From contig CANQFW010000034.1 of NCBI GenBank assembly GCA_947599995.1, positions 1-13,788 on the forward strand: a stretch of DNA of 13,788 nucleotides, in the 5' to 3' direction. How positions within the stretch are numbered: the first letter of the stretch is position 1; every line of letters starts with the position of its first letter. Shown here in pieces: positions 1 to 4,913 of this stretch. The translations under genes and the position numbers were made by a program. The stretch is from an uncultured Clostridia bacterium. GTDB lineage: Bacteria; Bacillota; Clostridia; TANB77; CAG-508. A model generated the notes under the pieces. That model made no database searches, was not told the origin of the DNA, and saw nothing but the letters and a program-made list of their open reading frames with translations.

Positions 1-270
1 ATGTATTAACTATGCGTTATTATTTATAAAATATACATATATATTTTAACTTTAAAATAGCAAGGTGCTACAAATCTTTGTAACCCTTGCTATTACTGTA
101 TTTATTACTCTAATATATCAGCAACTACACCTGAACCAACGGTTTTATTTCAAATCAATTCTGATTTGTTCAGTTTATCTAAAACACTATAAAATCAATG
201 TTTTTTACTATTACTTTAATTCAGTTTTATTCAGTTATTTCAAACTTAGTTGTTAAAAAGTTGTTAAATC
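1..270. other. Non-coding AT-rich stretch with hairpins
   Basis: I see no credible gene here. The open frames lack ribosome sites, and the longest plus frame (65-256) starts at a GTG inside a hairpin. On the minus strand a few codons before a TAA near 103 read like a protein end (SGVVADILE) but are cut by TGA stops upstream, so at most this is gene debris. It also holds the 56-94 hairpin, a short inverted repeat (CAAATCA at 151-157 with TGATTTG at 162-168) and a direct repeat of AGTTGTTAAA near 248-267. Confidence 0.5.
56..94 (-). terminator. Terminator-like hairpin
   Basis: AATAGCAAGG (56-65) pairs with CCTTGCTATT (85-94), a perfect 10-bp stem, and an inner TACAAA/TTTGTA extends it. On the minus strand the stem is followed by TTTT. 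It would end transcripts coming from the small minus-strand genes at 271-679. The T run is short, so termination could be weak. Confidence 0.5.
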
Positions 271-414
271 CTATTTTTTATTCATTTTTTCGTAGCAGTC
301 AATATAAGCCATTCTATATATTTCATGAATGAGTTTTCTATTAACTATAATTAGCAATTTATATCTTAATGGTTGTTTTTTCATTAGCATTTGTACTAAT
401 CTTTTCTCTTCCAT
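271..414 (-). CDS. Small basic protein, 47 aa, unknown function
   Basis: The ORF starts with ATG at 414 and has an excellent ribosome site (AAGGAGG, 5 nt upstream) and its own promoter and palindrome (435-488). It begins MEEKRLVQMLMKKQPLRYK and is rich in Lys and Arg, with a central LLIIVN stretch too short to be a clear membrane segment. I do not recognise a family. The promoter, operator-like palindrome and ribosome site together make it a likely real gene, perhaps a small phage regulator. That role is a guess from context. Confidence 0.6.
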   Translation of the reverse strand: MEEKRLVQMLMKKQPLRYKLLIIVNRKLIHEIYRMAYIDCYEKMNKK

Positions 415-436
415 TACTACCTCCTTGTTTTATTCG

Positions 437-448
437 GAGAATATTCTC
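437..448. promoter_or_regulatory. Operator-like palindrome GAGAATATTCTC
   Basis: A perfect 12-bp palindrome sits between the predicted -10 box (460-465) and the ribosome site of the 47-aa gene, where a bound dimeric repressor would block transcription. The HTH protein at 840 is the obvious local candidate to bind, but no second copy was seen near its own promoter. Confidence 0.4.
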
Positions 449-459
449 TTGCTAATTAT

Positions 460-488
460 ATTATACCATATTATGTAAATTATTTTAA
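460..488 (-). promoter_or_regulatory. Promoter of the 47-aa gene
   Basis: On the minus strand a TTAAAA -35-like box (488-483) is followed, after 17 nt, by a perfect TATAAT -10 box (465-460). The same TTAAAA-17-TATAAT layout occurs before the HTH gene. The -35 matches sigma-A consensus poorly, and AT-rich DNA makes chance matches common. Confidence 0.5.
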
Positions 489-498
489 CTCTCGCAGA

Positions 499-510
499 CT
501 TTATATAAAG
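499..510. repeat. Palindrome CTTTATATAAAG, copy 1
   Basis: A perfect 12-bp palindrome just downstream of the 53-aa gene. It lies in a 17-nt match (494-510) that recurs inverted and exact at 5139-5155. A one-mismatch version of the 12-mer is at 756-767. It may be an operator or a binding site for a phage regulator. Confidence 0.4.
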
Positions 511-517
511 TATGTTT

Positions 518-679
518 TCATTTTATATCATTTTCTAAATCTTTTATAATAGATAACTCTTTATCTAAATTTGCTTTTATAACATCATCTTTTAATTTTT
601 TTAATGTTTCTCCACAACCACGATAATTTCCATCTTCTAATTTTTCTAGAGCCTCATCAATAAGTGTTAAAACTTGCAT
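518..679 (-). CDS. Small charged helical protein, 53 aa, unknown function
   Basis: Starts with ATG at 679 after GGAGGC, the same ribosome-site context as the divergent HTH gene (GGAGGCTAA), and ends with TGA at 518-520. The sequence (start MQVLTLIDEALEKLEDGNY, then LKKLKDDVIK and ELSIIKDLEN) is strongly helical and charged, with possible coiled-coil heptads. It contains GNYRGCGETL in the middle. No family is recognised. It is transcribed divergently from the HTH gene from a shared intergenic region, a usual position for a small phage regulator. Confidence 0.65.
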   Translation of the reverse strand: MQVLTLIDEALEKLEDGNYRGCGETLKKLKDDVIKANLDKELSIIKDLENDIK

Positions 680-727
680 TGTTAGCCTCCAATCATTTAT
701 TTTATTTATTATTATTTTATCATAAAT

Positions 728-755
728 ATTATACCCCTACAATATATATACCCAA
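728..755 (-). promoter_or_regulatory. Promoter of the 53-aa gene
   Basis: On the minus strand TATAAT (733-728) is preceded by TTGGGT (755-750) at 16 nt. The -10 is perfect and the -35 matches only TTG. It points away from the HTH promoter, making a divergent control region typical of phage regulatory switches. Confidence 0.4.
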
Positions 756-767
756 CTTTATATAAAA
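756..767. repeat. Palindrome CTTTATATAAAA, copy 2 (one mismatch)
   Basis: The 12-mer differs from the copies at 499-510 and 5139-5150 only at its last base. It lies between the divergent promoters, next to the -35 box of the leftward one. A repressor bound here could control both directions. Confidence 0.35.
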
Positions 768-777
768 CACAATGTAG

Positions 778-806
778 TTAAAATAAATTTTACTTCATTT
801 TATAAT
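778..806 (+). promoter_or_regulatory. Promoter of the HTH/MutS-like operon
   Basis: TTAAAA (778-783), a 17-nt spacer, then a perfect TATAAT (801-806) lie about 34 nt upstream of the HTH start codon. The ribosome site AAAGGAGG follows at 827-834. Confidence 0.5.
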
Positions 807-839
807 ATATATAGTTGCAATTATAGAAAGGAGGCTAAT

Positions 840-1083
840 ATGATACATCTTAAAATCGAAGAGTTCTTGAAAAATAATGGAAAATCACTTTATTGGTTAA
901 CTGTAAAAACTGGAAGAAGTTATCAATCATTAAAGAATTTAACTAAAAAAGATTTATATGGCATACATTTTGATACACTTGAAATGTTGTGTAAAGCCTT
1001 TGGTTGTGAACCTCGGAGAATTATTAGAAATGATAGATGAAAAGGAGAGTGGTAAAAATGAGCAAGATACTAAAGCAGTATAA
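840..1083 (+). CDS. Cro/CI-type HTH regulator, 80 aa, needs a +1 frameshift at CGG
   Basis: Read in one frame from ATG 840 this is 66 aa and ends at TGA 1038-1040 with an atypical tail (CEPRRIIRNDR). If C1014 is skipped, the frame continues as CEPGELLEMIDEKES and ends at TAA 1081-1083, giving 80 aa. PGELLE is the conserved end of the short YozG/Cro-like HTH family (usual form FDTLxKLCxALxCxPGDLLE), and the upstream HFDTLEMLCKAFGCEP matches it exactly, so the shifted reading is almost surely the real protein. The HTH covers about residues 5-64. It should bind DNA and regulate phage or DGR genes. The shifted end overlaps the next gene by 26 nt. The start is supported by AAAGGAGG 5 nt upstream. 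The alternatives, a sequencing error or a recent mutation, are less likely because the same event occurs twice more in the reverse transcriptase. Confidence 0.85.
1014..1016 (+). other. +1 frameshift site 1: CCT CGG A
   Basis: The zero-frame codon after CCT is CGG. Dropping the C gives GGA (Gly) and restores the conserved PGELLE motif. It has the same form as the two sites in the reverse transcriptase. I see no internal Shine-Dalgarno sequence upstream and no obvious downstream stem. Confidence 0.75.
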
Positions 1084-1462
1084 AGAATTAAAAGAAAAAG
1101 ATGCATCCTCAATATATATTTTTAGAATCGGCATATTCTACAATATTCTAAATGAAGATGCAAAAATTCTAAATGAGAAATTAGGATTAAAAATCACATC
1201 ATTAAGTCCTGAAATTATTAAATGTGGATTTCCTATATCCTCTTTAGAAAAATATACTAAAAAATTAGATAATTTGCAACTAAAATATAAAATAATAGAT
1301 GATCTACCACAAAACACTAATATTGTTGATTATAGCAATAATATTGAGATAAGAAAAATACTTAAAAAGATTATTGAAATTGACATGAATAATACCACTT
1401 TTCAGCAATCTTTCAACTTTTTACTAGATATTCAGAAGAAATTAAAAGAATTATTAAAGTAG
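1058..1462 (+). CDS. MutS domain-I-like protein, 134 aa, possible DGR accessory factor
   Basis: I choose ATG 1058 because AAAGGAGA (1041-1048) sits 9 nt upstream; the in-frame ATG at 1037 has no such site. The protein resembles the N-terminal mismatch-recognition domain of MutS: FRIGIFYNILNEDAKILNEK matches FFRxGDFYExFxxDA, and KCGFPISSLEKYTKKL matches the GxPxxxxxxYxxxL segment. The mismatch-stacking Phe motif (FYE) is degenerate (FYN), and the clamp, lever and ATPase domains are absent, so it cannot be a repair MutS. From memory, MutS-like small proteins appear as accessory genes of some DGRs in place of Avd; this window has a DGR without avd. It is co-transcribed with the HTH gene and ends in the hairpin at 1458-1485. 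No in-frame CGG is present. Confidence 0.7.
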   Translation: MSKILKQYKELKEKDASSIYIFRIGIFYNILNEDAKILNEKLGLKITSLSPEIIKCGFPISSLEKYTKKLDNLQLKYKIIDDLPQNTNIVDYSNNIEIRKILKKIIEIDMNNTTFQQSFNFLLDIQKKLKELLK

Positions 1463-1495
1463 AGGAGAAAAATATCTCCCCTACTTATTATTTTT
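1458..1495. terminator. Bidirectional terminator between convergent genes
   Basis: AGTAGAGGAGA (1458-1468) pairs with TCTCCCCTACT (1475-1485); the single mismatch is A-C on the plus strand but a G-U wobble on the minus strand. On the plus strand it is followed by TATTATTTTT. It ends the HTH/MutS-like operon and may also end the endolysin transcript, which stops at 1494. The stem contains the MutS-like TAG stop. Confidence 0.8.
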
Positions 1496-2498
1496 AGCTT
1501 AATTTTCTATTAACTATTGCTTGAATAGCTGAATAATCATATCCAGCAGCTTGAAGTCTATTTTTTCTATCTTGGCCATTTCCCCATTTTCCTTGGATAA
1601 CTTCATTTGCTATCGTTTCATTAGACTTTCTATTTGAATTAGAATTTGATGGAGCTCCTAACTTTTTATTTACTAAATCTTGAATTACACTATAATTATA
1701 ACCAGCTGCGGATAATCTGTTTTTGCGGTCTGCTCCGTTTCCCCAAGCACCAGCAATTACTTCTTCGGCAATAGTTTCATTTGATTTTAATGTTGATTTT
1801 GGAGTAGATGTATTTCCACTTAATTTTTGATTAACAATATTTTGAATAGTAGAATAATCATAACCAGCACTTGTTAATTTATTTTTTCTGTCATCTCCAT
1901 TTCCCCATTTTCCAGCTATTACTTCTTCAGCAATTTCTTCATTAGATTTTTTAGATGCACTTGGAGTTGGTGCTGGTGTAGCTCCTCCATTTAATTGAGC
2001 ATTTACTGTGTCAGCTAATTCTTTGAATCTTCCACCTAAAGTTTGTCCAGGACAATTTGTGTTTGCAAACATATCATGTCTTGTTAGACTGCCATTTTTA
2101 GTTCCATCATAAATAAGTTTGAATTTGTATCTTCTACAAATATCAACACATAATTTAACTAAACTATTCCAAGAAGCATCTGATATTGGCCAAGGATTTC
2201 CATTTGCACTATTTGAAACTTCTATTGTTATTGCTTGGCAATCATTTTCACGATTACTAGAAGTCCATGCCCTATTTTCTTCTTCTACATAACATGCAAT
2301 TTCTCCATCATATCCAATACCATAATTTGAACTTGCTTGTCTGCTTGGATTAGCAAAAATATTTCCACATTGTCTAGCCGTTAATTTACCAGCCATGTGA
2401 TGCACAGTTATTTTACATACTTTATAACCTCTTCTTCCTTGAGTATAATTATTTGTACTCGCTGGAACAGATAATGTTGCTAAACTAGATCTACTCAT
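1494..2498 (-). CDS. Endolysin: N-acetylmuramoyl-L-alanine amidase with three Cpl-7 repeats
   Basis: Hydrolyses peptidoglycan for host lysis, probably cutting the MurNAc-L-Ala bond. Residues about 26-165 form a PGRP/Amidase_2 zinc domain. The visible features are ITVHHMAG (His33/34), TIEVSN (Glu93) and LTRHDMFANTNCPG (His141, Cys149), giving the expected ligands. A Pro/Ala/Ser linker follows, then three CW_7 (Cpl-7) cell-wall repeats at about 184-226, 238-280 and 291-333, each with the KWGNG-DRKNRL-AGYDYS pattern. I use ATG 2498 because GGAGG lies 9 nt before it; a longer frame from 2519 lacks support. There is no signal peptide, so release depends on the holins. The start overlaps the stop of a 28-aa ORF by 8 nt, and four terminator-like hairpins lie upstream, so expression probably relies on read-through. 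Confidence 0.93.
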   Translation of the reverse strand: MSRSSLATLSVPASTNNYTQGRRGYKVCKITVHHMAGKLTARQCGNIFANPSRQASSNYGIGYDGEIACYVEEENRAWTSSNRENDCQAITIEVSNSANGNPWPISDASWNSLVKLCVDICRRYKFKLIYDGTKNGSLTRHDMFANTNCPGQTLGGRFKELADTVNAQLNGGATPAPTPSASKKSNEEIAEEVIAGKWGNGDDRKNKLTSAGYDYSTIQNIVNQKLSGNTSTPKSTLKSNETIAEEVIAGAWGNGADRKNRLSAAGYNYSVIQDLVNKKLGAPSNSNSNRKSNETIANEVIQGKWGNGQDRKNRLQAAGYDYSAIQAIVNRKLS

Positions 2499-2577
2499 CT
2501 TCGTTTTCCTCCTTTCCATTTGTTAGTTCTTGTTTCATTTCTTCGGTTAATTCAATTTCTTTTTCGTTTTCTTCCAT
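2491..2577 (-). CDS. 28-aa acidic leader peptide before the endolysin
   Basis: ATG 2577 follows a strong AAGGAGG site and the frame ends in TAG 2491-2493, overlapping the endolysin ATG (ATGAGTAG). The peptide is almost all Glu, Lys, Asn and Thr (start MEENEKEIELTEEMKQEL), with no hydrophobic segment. The endolysin ribosome site lies inside it, so its translation may open or couple the lysis gene. I recognise no family; a leader or coupling role is inferred from the overlap. Confidence 0.6.
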   Translation of the reverse strand: MEENEKEIELTEEMKQELTNGKEENEDE

Positions 2578-2594
2578 AATGAAAACCTCCTTAT

Positions 2595-2632
2595 AAAAAA
2601 ATTACACTCATGTTTTTCTAAATCATGAGTGT
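2595..2632 (-). terminator. Tandem terminator 4 (last in transcription order)
   Basis: ACACTCATG (2604-2612) pairs with CATGAGTGT (2624-2632), 9 bp, followed on the minus strand by AA and seven T (2601-2595). It ends 18 nt before the 28-aa ORF, which leaves no room for a promoter. Confidence 0.75.
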
Positions 2633-2633
2633 T

Positions 2634-2672
2634 AAAAAAATATAGGAAGATTTTTTAATTTTCTTCCTATAT
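2634..2672 (-). terminator. Tandem terminator 3
   Basis: ATATAGGAAGA (2640-2650) pairs with TCTTCCTATAT (2662-2672), a perfect 11-bp stem with an 11-nt loop. On the minus strand it runs straight into a seven-T tract (2640-2634). Confidence 0.75.
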
Positions 2673-2673
2673 T

Positions 2674-2702
2674 AAAAAAATACCGTAAAAATTTTACGAT
2701 AT
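2674..2702 (-). terminator. Tandem terminator 2
   Basis: On the minus strand ATATCGTAAA and TTTACGGTAT pair around a 3-nt loop, followed by seven T (2680-2674). One pair is a U-G wobble on the minus strand but an A-C mismatch on the plus strand, which supports the leftward orientation. The stem is AT-rich. Confidence 0.65.
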
Positions 2703-2705
2703 TAT

Positions 2706-2742
2706 AAAAAAACGGCTTACGAGAATGAGTTTTAAGCCATTT
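2706..2742 (-). terminator. Tandem terminator 1 (directly after the holin)
   Basis: On the minus strand AATGGCTTA pairs with TAAGCCGTT (one U-G wobble; an A-C mismatch on the plus strand), followed by seven T (2712-2706). It lies immediately after the holin stop (2744-2746) and would end the tail-lysis transcript unless it is read through. Confidence 0.75.
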
Positions 2743-2743
2743 T

Positions 2744-2974
2744 TTAATCTTGGTTGGTATCATTTGTTGTCTCAATTTCAGTAGTTTTTTCAACATTTGT
2801 CTTTCTTGTGAAAAAATATGTGAAAACTGCAGTTGCTATATTAGAAAACAATGTAAAAACAATCTGAAATATATCCCAGTTTCCTTTTATTGCAACAATT
2901 AAAACTAAAGCTATAATTGTAAAAGTAAAAGCAATTGTTACAAAACTTTTCAAATCACTCCATGCTTGTTTCAT
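2744..2974 (-). CDS. Holin-like membrane protein, 76 aa
   Basis: Two hydrophobic segments (about residues 11-29 and 33-55) with a short GNWD turn and a charged, Thr-rich C-terminus (KTTEIETTNDTNQD) are the layout of a small two-segment holin. Its likely job is to open the membrane so the endolysin, which has no signal peptide, reaches the wall. The start ATGA overlaps the stop of the preceding membrane gene, with AAGGAGT upstream, so the two are translationally coupled. The family is not certain from sequence alone; position next to the amidase is the main support. Confidence 0.75.
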   Translation of the reverse strand: MKQAWSDLKSFVTIAFTFTIIALVLIVAIKGNWDIFQIVFTLFSNIATAVFTYFFTRKTNVEKTTEIETTNDTNQD

Positions 2975-3234
2975 TTTTTACTCCTTTCCTTTAGTGCTTC
3001 TTGATAGTTTCTATCAACTTTACCATCAATTATCACTAAATTATTTGCAATTATATCTAATGATTTTGCTATGTTGTTATTGCTTTCAGTTAGAACTTTA
3101 AGCATTTGAGTATTATCCTCTATCATCTTATTATTTTTTGTTTTGTCCTGGATAAATACCCATACAAATAATGCAGCCATTATTATTGTTCCACCATATT
3201 GAAATACTGATTTTAGAATTTCCAATAGATCCAT
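2971..3234 (-). CDS. BhlA/UviB-like holin or holin partner, 87 aa
   Basis: An N-terminal membrane segment (about residues 11-30, TIIMAALFVWVFIQ) is followed by a charged helical tail (KTKNNKMIEDNTQMLKVL, then NNIAKSLDIIANNLVIIDGKV) likely to form a coiled coil in the cytoplasm. This is the layout of the BhlA/UviB family of phage holins and bacteriocin-release proteins. It overlaps the second holin gene by 4 nt, so the pair may act as holin and antiholin. Its ribosome site GAAAGGAG lies upstream. Confidence 0.7.
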   Translation of the reverse strand: MDLLEILKSVFQYGGTIIMAALFVWVFIQDKTKNNKMIEDNTQMLKVLTESNNNIAKSLDIIANNLVIIDGKVDRNYQEALKERSKK

Positions 3235-3260
3235 TTGAATTTCTCCTTTCGTACAAAATA

Positions 3261-3287
3261 AAGAAGAGCCCTATTAAGACTCTTCTT
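3261..3287 (-). terminator. Weak hairpin at the end of the XkdX-like gene
   Basis: AAGAAGAG (3261-3268) pairs with CTCTTCTT (3280-3287). On the minus strand it is followed by only TATTTTG. It overlaps the stop of the 36-aa gene and precedes the holin pair, so it could reduce read-through into lysis genes or protect the upstream mRNA. Confidence 0.4.
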
Positions 3288-3384
3288 CTAATTTCTTTTT
3301 TACTTTTGCTCTCCATAGTTTAGGGACATCATCAATTGTCATTGTTTTCAAATCTCTTATTTGAATTACATAAAAGTTAATCAT
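3274..3384 (-). CDS. XkdX-like small phage protein, 36 aa
   Basis: ATG 3384 has GGGGAGG about 9 nt upstream, and the frame stops at TAA 3274-3276. The peptide contains MTIDDVPKLWRAKVKKKL, close to the TIxDVPxxxRxxV core of the short XkdX-type proteins often found just downstream of tail genes and before holins. It overlaps the end of the 118-aa gene by 8 nt. The role of this family is not well established. Confidence 0.7.
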   Translation of the reverse strand: MINFYVIQIRDLKTMTIDDVPKLWRAKVKKKLEEES

Positions 3385-3733
3385 TTCCAATTACCTCCCC
3401 TATATCAATTATTGCTTGTTCTAATGCAGATATTCTTTCCGCTTCAGAAACATTTATAATTTGTTTTGCATATTGTTCTTTAGCAAAATTCAACCATACT
3501 AGAAAACCTGTGTTATCAGATAGTTCTTCTTCTAGTGTATCTCTATAATTATTTTTTACAACTCTATACATATCATAAGTATAGTATGTTTTGTTCTCGC
3601 CGTTTTCATCTTCTTTTGAATGTTCTTCAATATTTTCATTTAAGATAATATCACATTTTCCATTCAAAATATTTTCAACAACATATTTTTCTGGCTTTGT
3701 ATCTGACTCACAATTTAAGTTTACTTCTATCAT
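3377..3733 (-). CDS. Phage protein of unknown function, 118 aa
   Basis: An acidic protein with a central DENGENKTYYTYDMYRVV segment and a C-terminal helix (SEAERISALEQAIIDIGEVI) that resembles the coiled ends of small proteins commonly found between tail fibre and XkdX-like genes. I do not recognise a defined domain. ATG 3733 has AAAGGAGTG upstream, lying inside the end of the reverse transcriptase gene, which it overlaps by 26 nt. It is therefore probably coupled to translation of the reverse transcriptase. Confidence 0.75.
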   Translation of the reverse strand: MIEVNLNCESDTKPEKYVVENILNGKCDIILNENIEEHSKEDENGENKTYYTYDMYRVVKNNYRDTLEEELSDNTGFLVWLNFAKEQYAKQIINVSEAERISALEQAIIDIGEVIGND

Positions 3734-4765
3734 TTTTTATCACTCCTTTACATTTCTTTAGAGTTATTTTATAAGGCTTGATATATTTATTTCTATAATT
3801 AAAACTGTTACAATGTGATAACCAGCCATGATATGAAATCATAGAATATGCATCTGTTAACCTTATATAACCTCGTTTTACGATTTTCTTTACTCTTCTT
3901 TTAATTCGAAGAAAGTTACTTCTTCTCAAAGTAGTATATCCTCTATAAAATCTATAACCGCAAGAAATCCAATGGTCTTGAATCTACCTTAAATAATTGC
4001 CAATTTTCTTTTAATTTTAGTCCTTCTTGTTTCAAAAATTCATCTATTAAATTTTTTATTTTATGCAATTCTTTTTTGTTTCTACCGAATAAAACCATAT
4101 CATCCATATATCTCAAATAGTATTTTACTTTCATTTTTTCTTTTATGAAATGATCTAAATCTTGCAAATAAAAATTTGCAAACCATTGTGAAGTGAAATT
4201 TCCGTATAGGTAATCCACTTTCTTTACTACTATCAATTATGGTGTCAATTAAATTCAGTACATCATAGTCTTTTATTATTCTTCTGAATTTTCTTTTACA
4301 TATTTCTTTATCAATACTAGGATAAAATTTTTTAACATCTAATTTTAAGCAATATTTTGTATTTTTTCTATCATCTTTTAATATTCTTTTGATGTATGTT
4401 GAACCATAATGTATCCCTCTATTAGGAACACTAGCACAAGAATATTCGTACATTCCTTTTTGCAATAATGGTTGTAATTGTAACATAAGCGACCAATGTA
4501 TGCACTGGTCTGGGAAAAATGCTGGTTTGAAAATAATTCTCTCTTTTTTATTTGCTCCATCATGTATTGTCATTTTCTTGTATGGAGATAATCTTATTTC
4601 TTTAGAAGTTAACATATTAAAGAGAATATCAACATGTTTGTCAATATTCTCTAATATCCTTGCTACATTACTTCTATCCTTTTTTCCTTTTGCTGCTTCA
4701 ATAATTGCTTTTTTGATGTTATCTTTATTACAAATGTCCTTGTAAAAATTGCCTTTTCTTTTCAT
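3708..4765 (-). CDS. DGR reverse transcriptase, 351 aa, needs two +1 frameshifts at CGG
   Basis: Copies the template-repeat RNA into adenine-mutated cDNA that replaces the fibre's variable repeat. It is read from ATG 4765 in three frames. Part 1 (4765-4205, 187 aa) includes KERIIFKPAFFPDQCIHW, SCASVPNRGIHYG and CLKLDVKKFYPSID, with catalytic Asp143. Skipping C at 4204 restores GLPIGNFTSQWFANFYL and the active-site YMDD at about 219-222. Skipping C at 3960 restores RPLDFLGYRFYRGYTTLRR and a basic C-terminal thumb region. The total of 351 aa is normal for DGR enzymes. Without the first shift the product stops at 4100 without YMDD and would be inactive. Both skipped bases precede conserved glycines and create the gene's only in-frame CGG codons. 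The alternatives are a recent pseudogene or assembly errors. The A-only TR/VR differences argue that the enzyme has worked recently. Confidence 0.88.
3958..3960 (-). other. +1 frameshift site 3: TTG CGG T
   Basis: On the minus strand, after RPLDFL, the zero frame reads CGG TTA TAG and stops. Skipping the C gives GGT TAT AGA (GYR), the expected FLGYRF segment of DGR reverse transcriptases, and opens 83 further codons. The skipped base is the complement of G3960. Confidence 0.75.
4202..4204 (-). other. +1 frameshift site 2: ATA CGG A
   Basis: On the minus strand the zero frame reads CCT ATA CGG AAA. Skipping the C gives GGA AAT TTC and restores the near-invariant GLPIGN-TSQ motif. Without it, ribosomes continue 34 codons in the wrong frame to the stop at 4100. 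Confidence 0.8.
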
Positions 4766-4913
4766 AACACACCTCTGGTAAAATAATAATTTCTTATTTT
4801 TGTCTATCGGACTTTCAAACCATAATGGGCTTACTAATCCAATCCAGTTGCGACTCTATTTCGAGCAAGGGCTCTGGAAAATGGTGTGTAATGTATATAA
4901 TTATTATTTCAAA
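4766..4913 (-). ncRNA. DGR spacer RNA between template repeat and reverse transcriptase
   Basis: 148 nt without a gene, lying 3' of the template repeat on the minus strand. Positions about 4818-4890 are clearly richer in G and C than the surroundings (for example CCAGAGCCCTTGCTCG on the minus strand), which suggests conserved RNA structure. In the Bordetella phage DGR the matching spacer primes and binds the reverse transcriptase. Here it also contains one arm (4882-4889) of an 8-bp pairing that encloses the template. The reverse-transcriptase ribosome site AGAGGTG lies at its 3' end. Confidence 0.65.

Noticed and set aside
65..256. Plus-strand 63-aa ORF
   Set aside because: GTG start inside a hairpin, no ribosome site, composition of random AT-rich DNA.
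1..270. TGA read as tryptophan, joining frames on the minus strand near 100-200 into a gene end
   Set aside because: TGA is a proper stop in the reverse transcriptase, a holin and the 53-aa gene, and TGG is used for Trp throughout. The fragment is probably debris or chance.
2595..2742. CRISPR array or repeat family for the four hairpins
   Set aside because: The stems are unrelated in sequence; only the hairpin-plus-seven-T layout recurs, which fits terminators.
3131..3316. Minus-strand 61-aa ORF between the 118-aa gene and the holins
   Set aside because: It overlaps the 36-aa XkdX-like gene and the 87-aa holin out of frame; both of those have good ribosome sites and family-like sequence.
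3708..4765. Reverse transcriptase as three separate genes or a plain pseudogene
   Set aside because: The three frames join into one enzyme of normal length by skipping one identical base type twice, with every visible motif kept, and VR shows recent A-specific mutagenesis. A recent pseudogene cannot be fully excluded.
840..4765. Random sequencing or assembly errors as the cause of all three frameshifts
   Set aside because: The sites are not homopolymers, the extra base is always C before GG, and no other gene in the window is broken. A systematic error at CGG is possible but should also hit the many out-of-frame CGG trinucleotides; those genes are intact.
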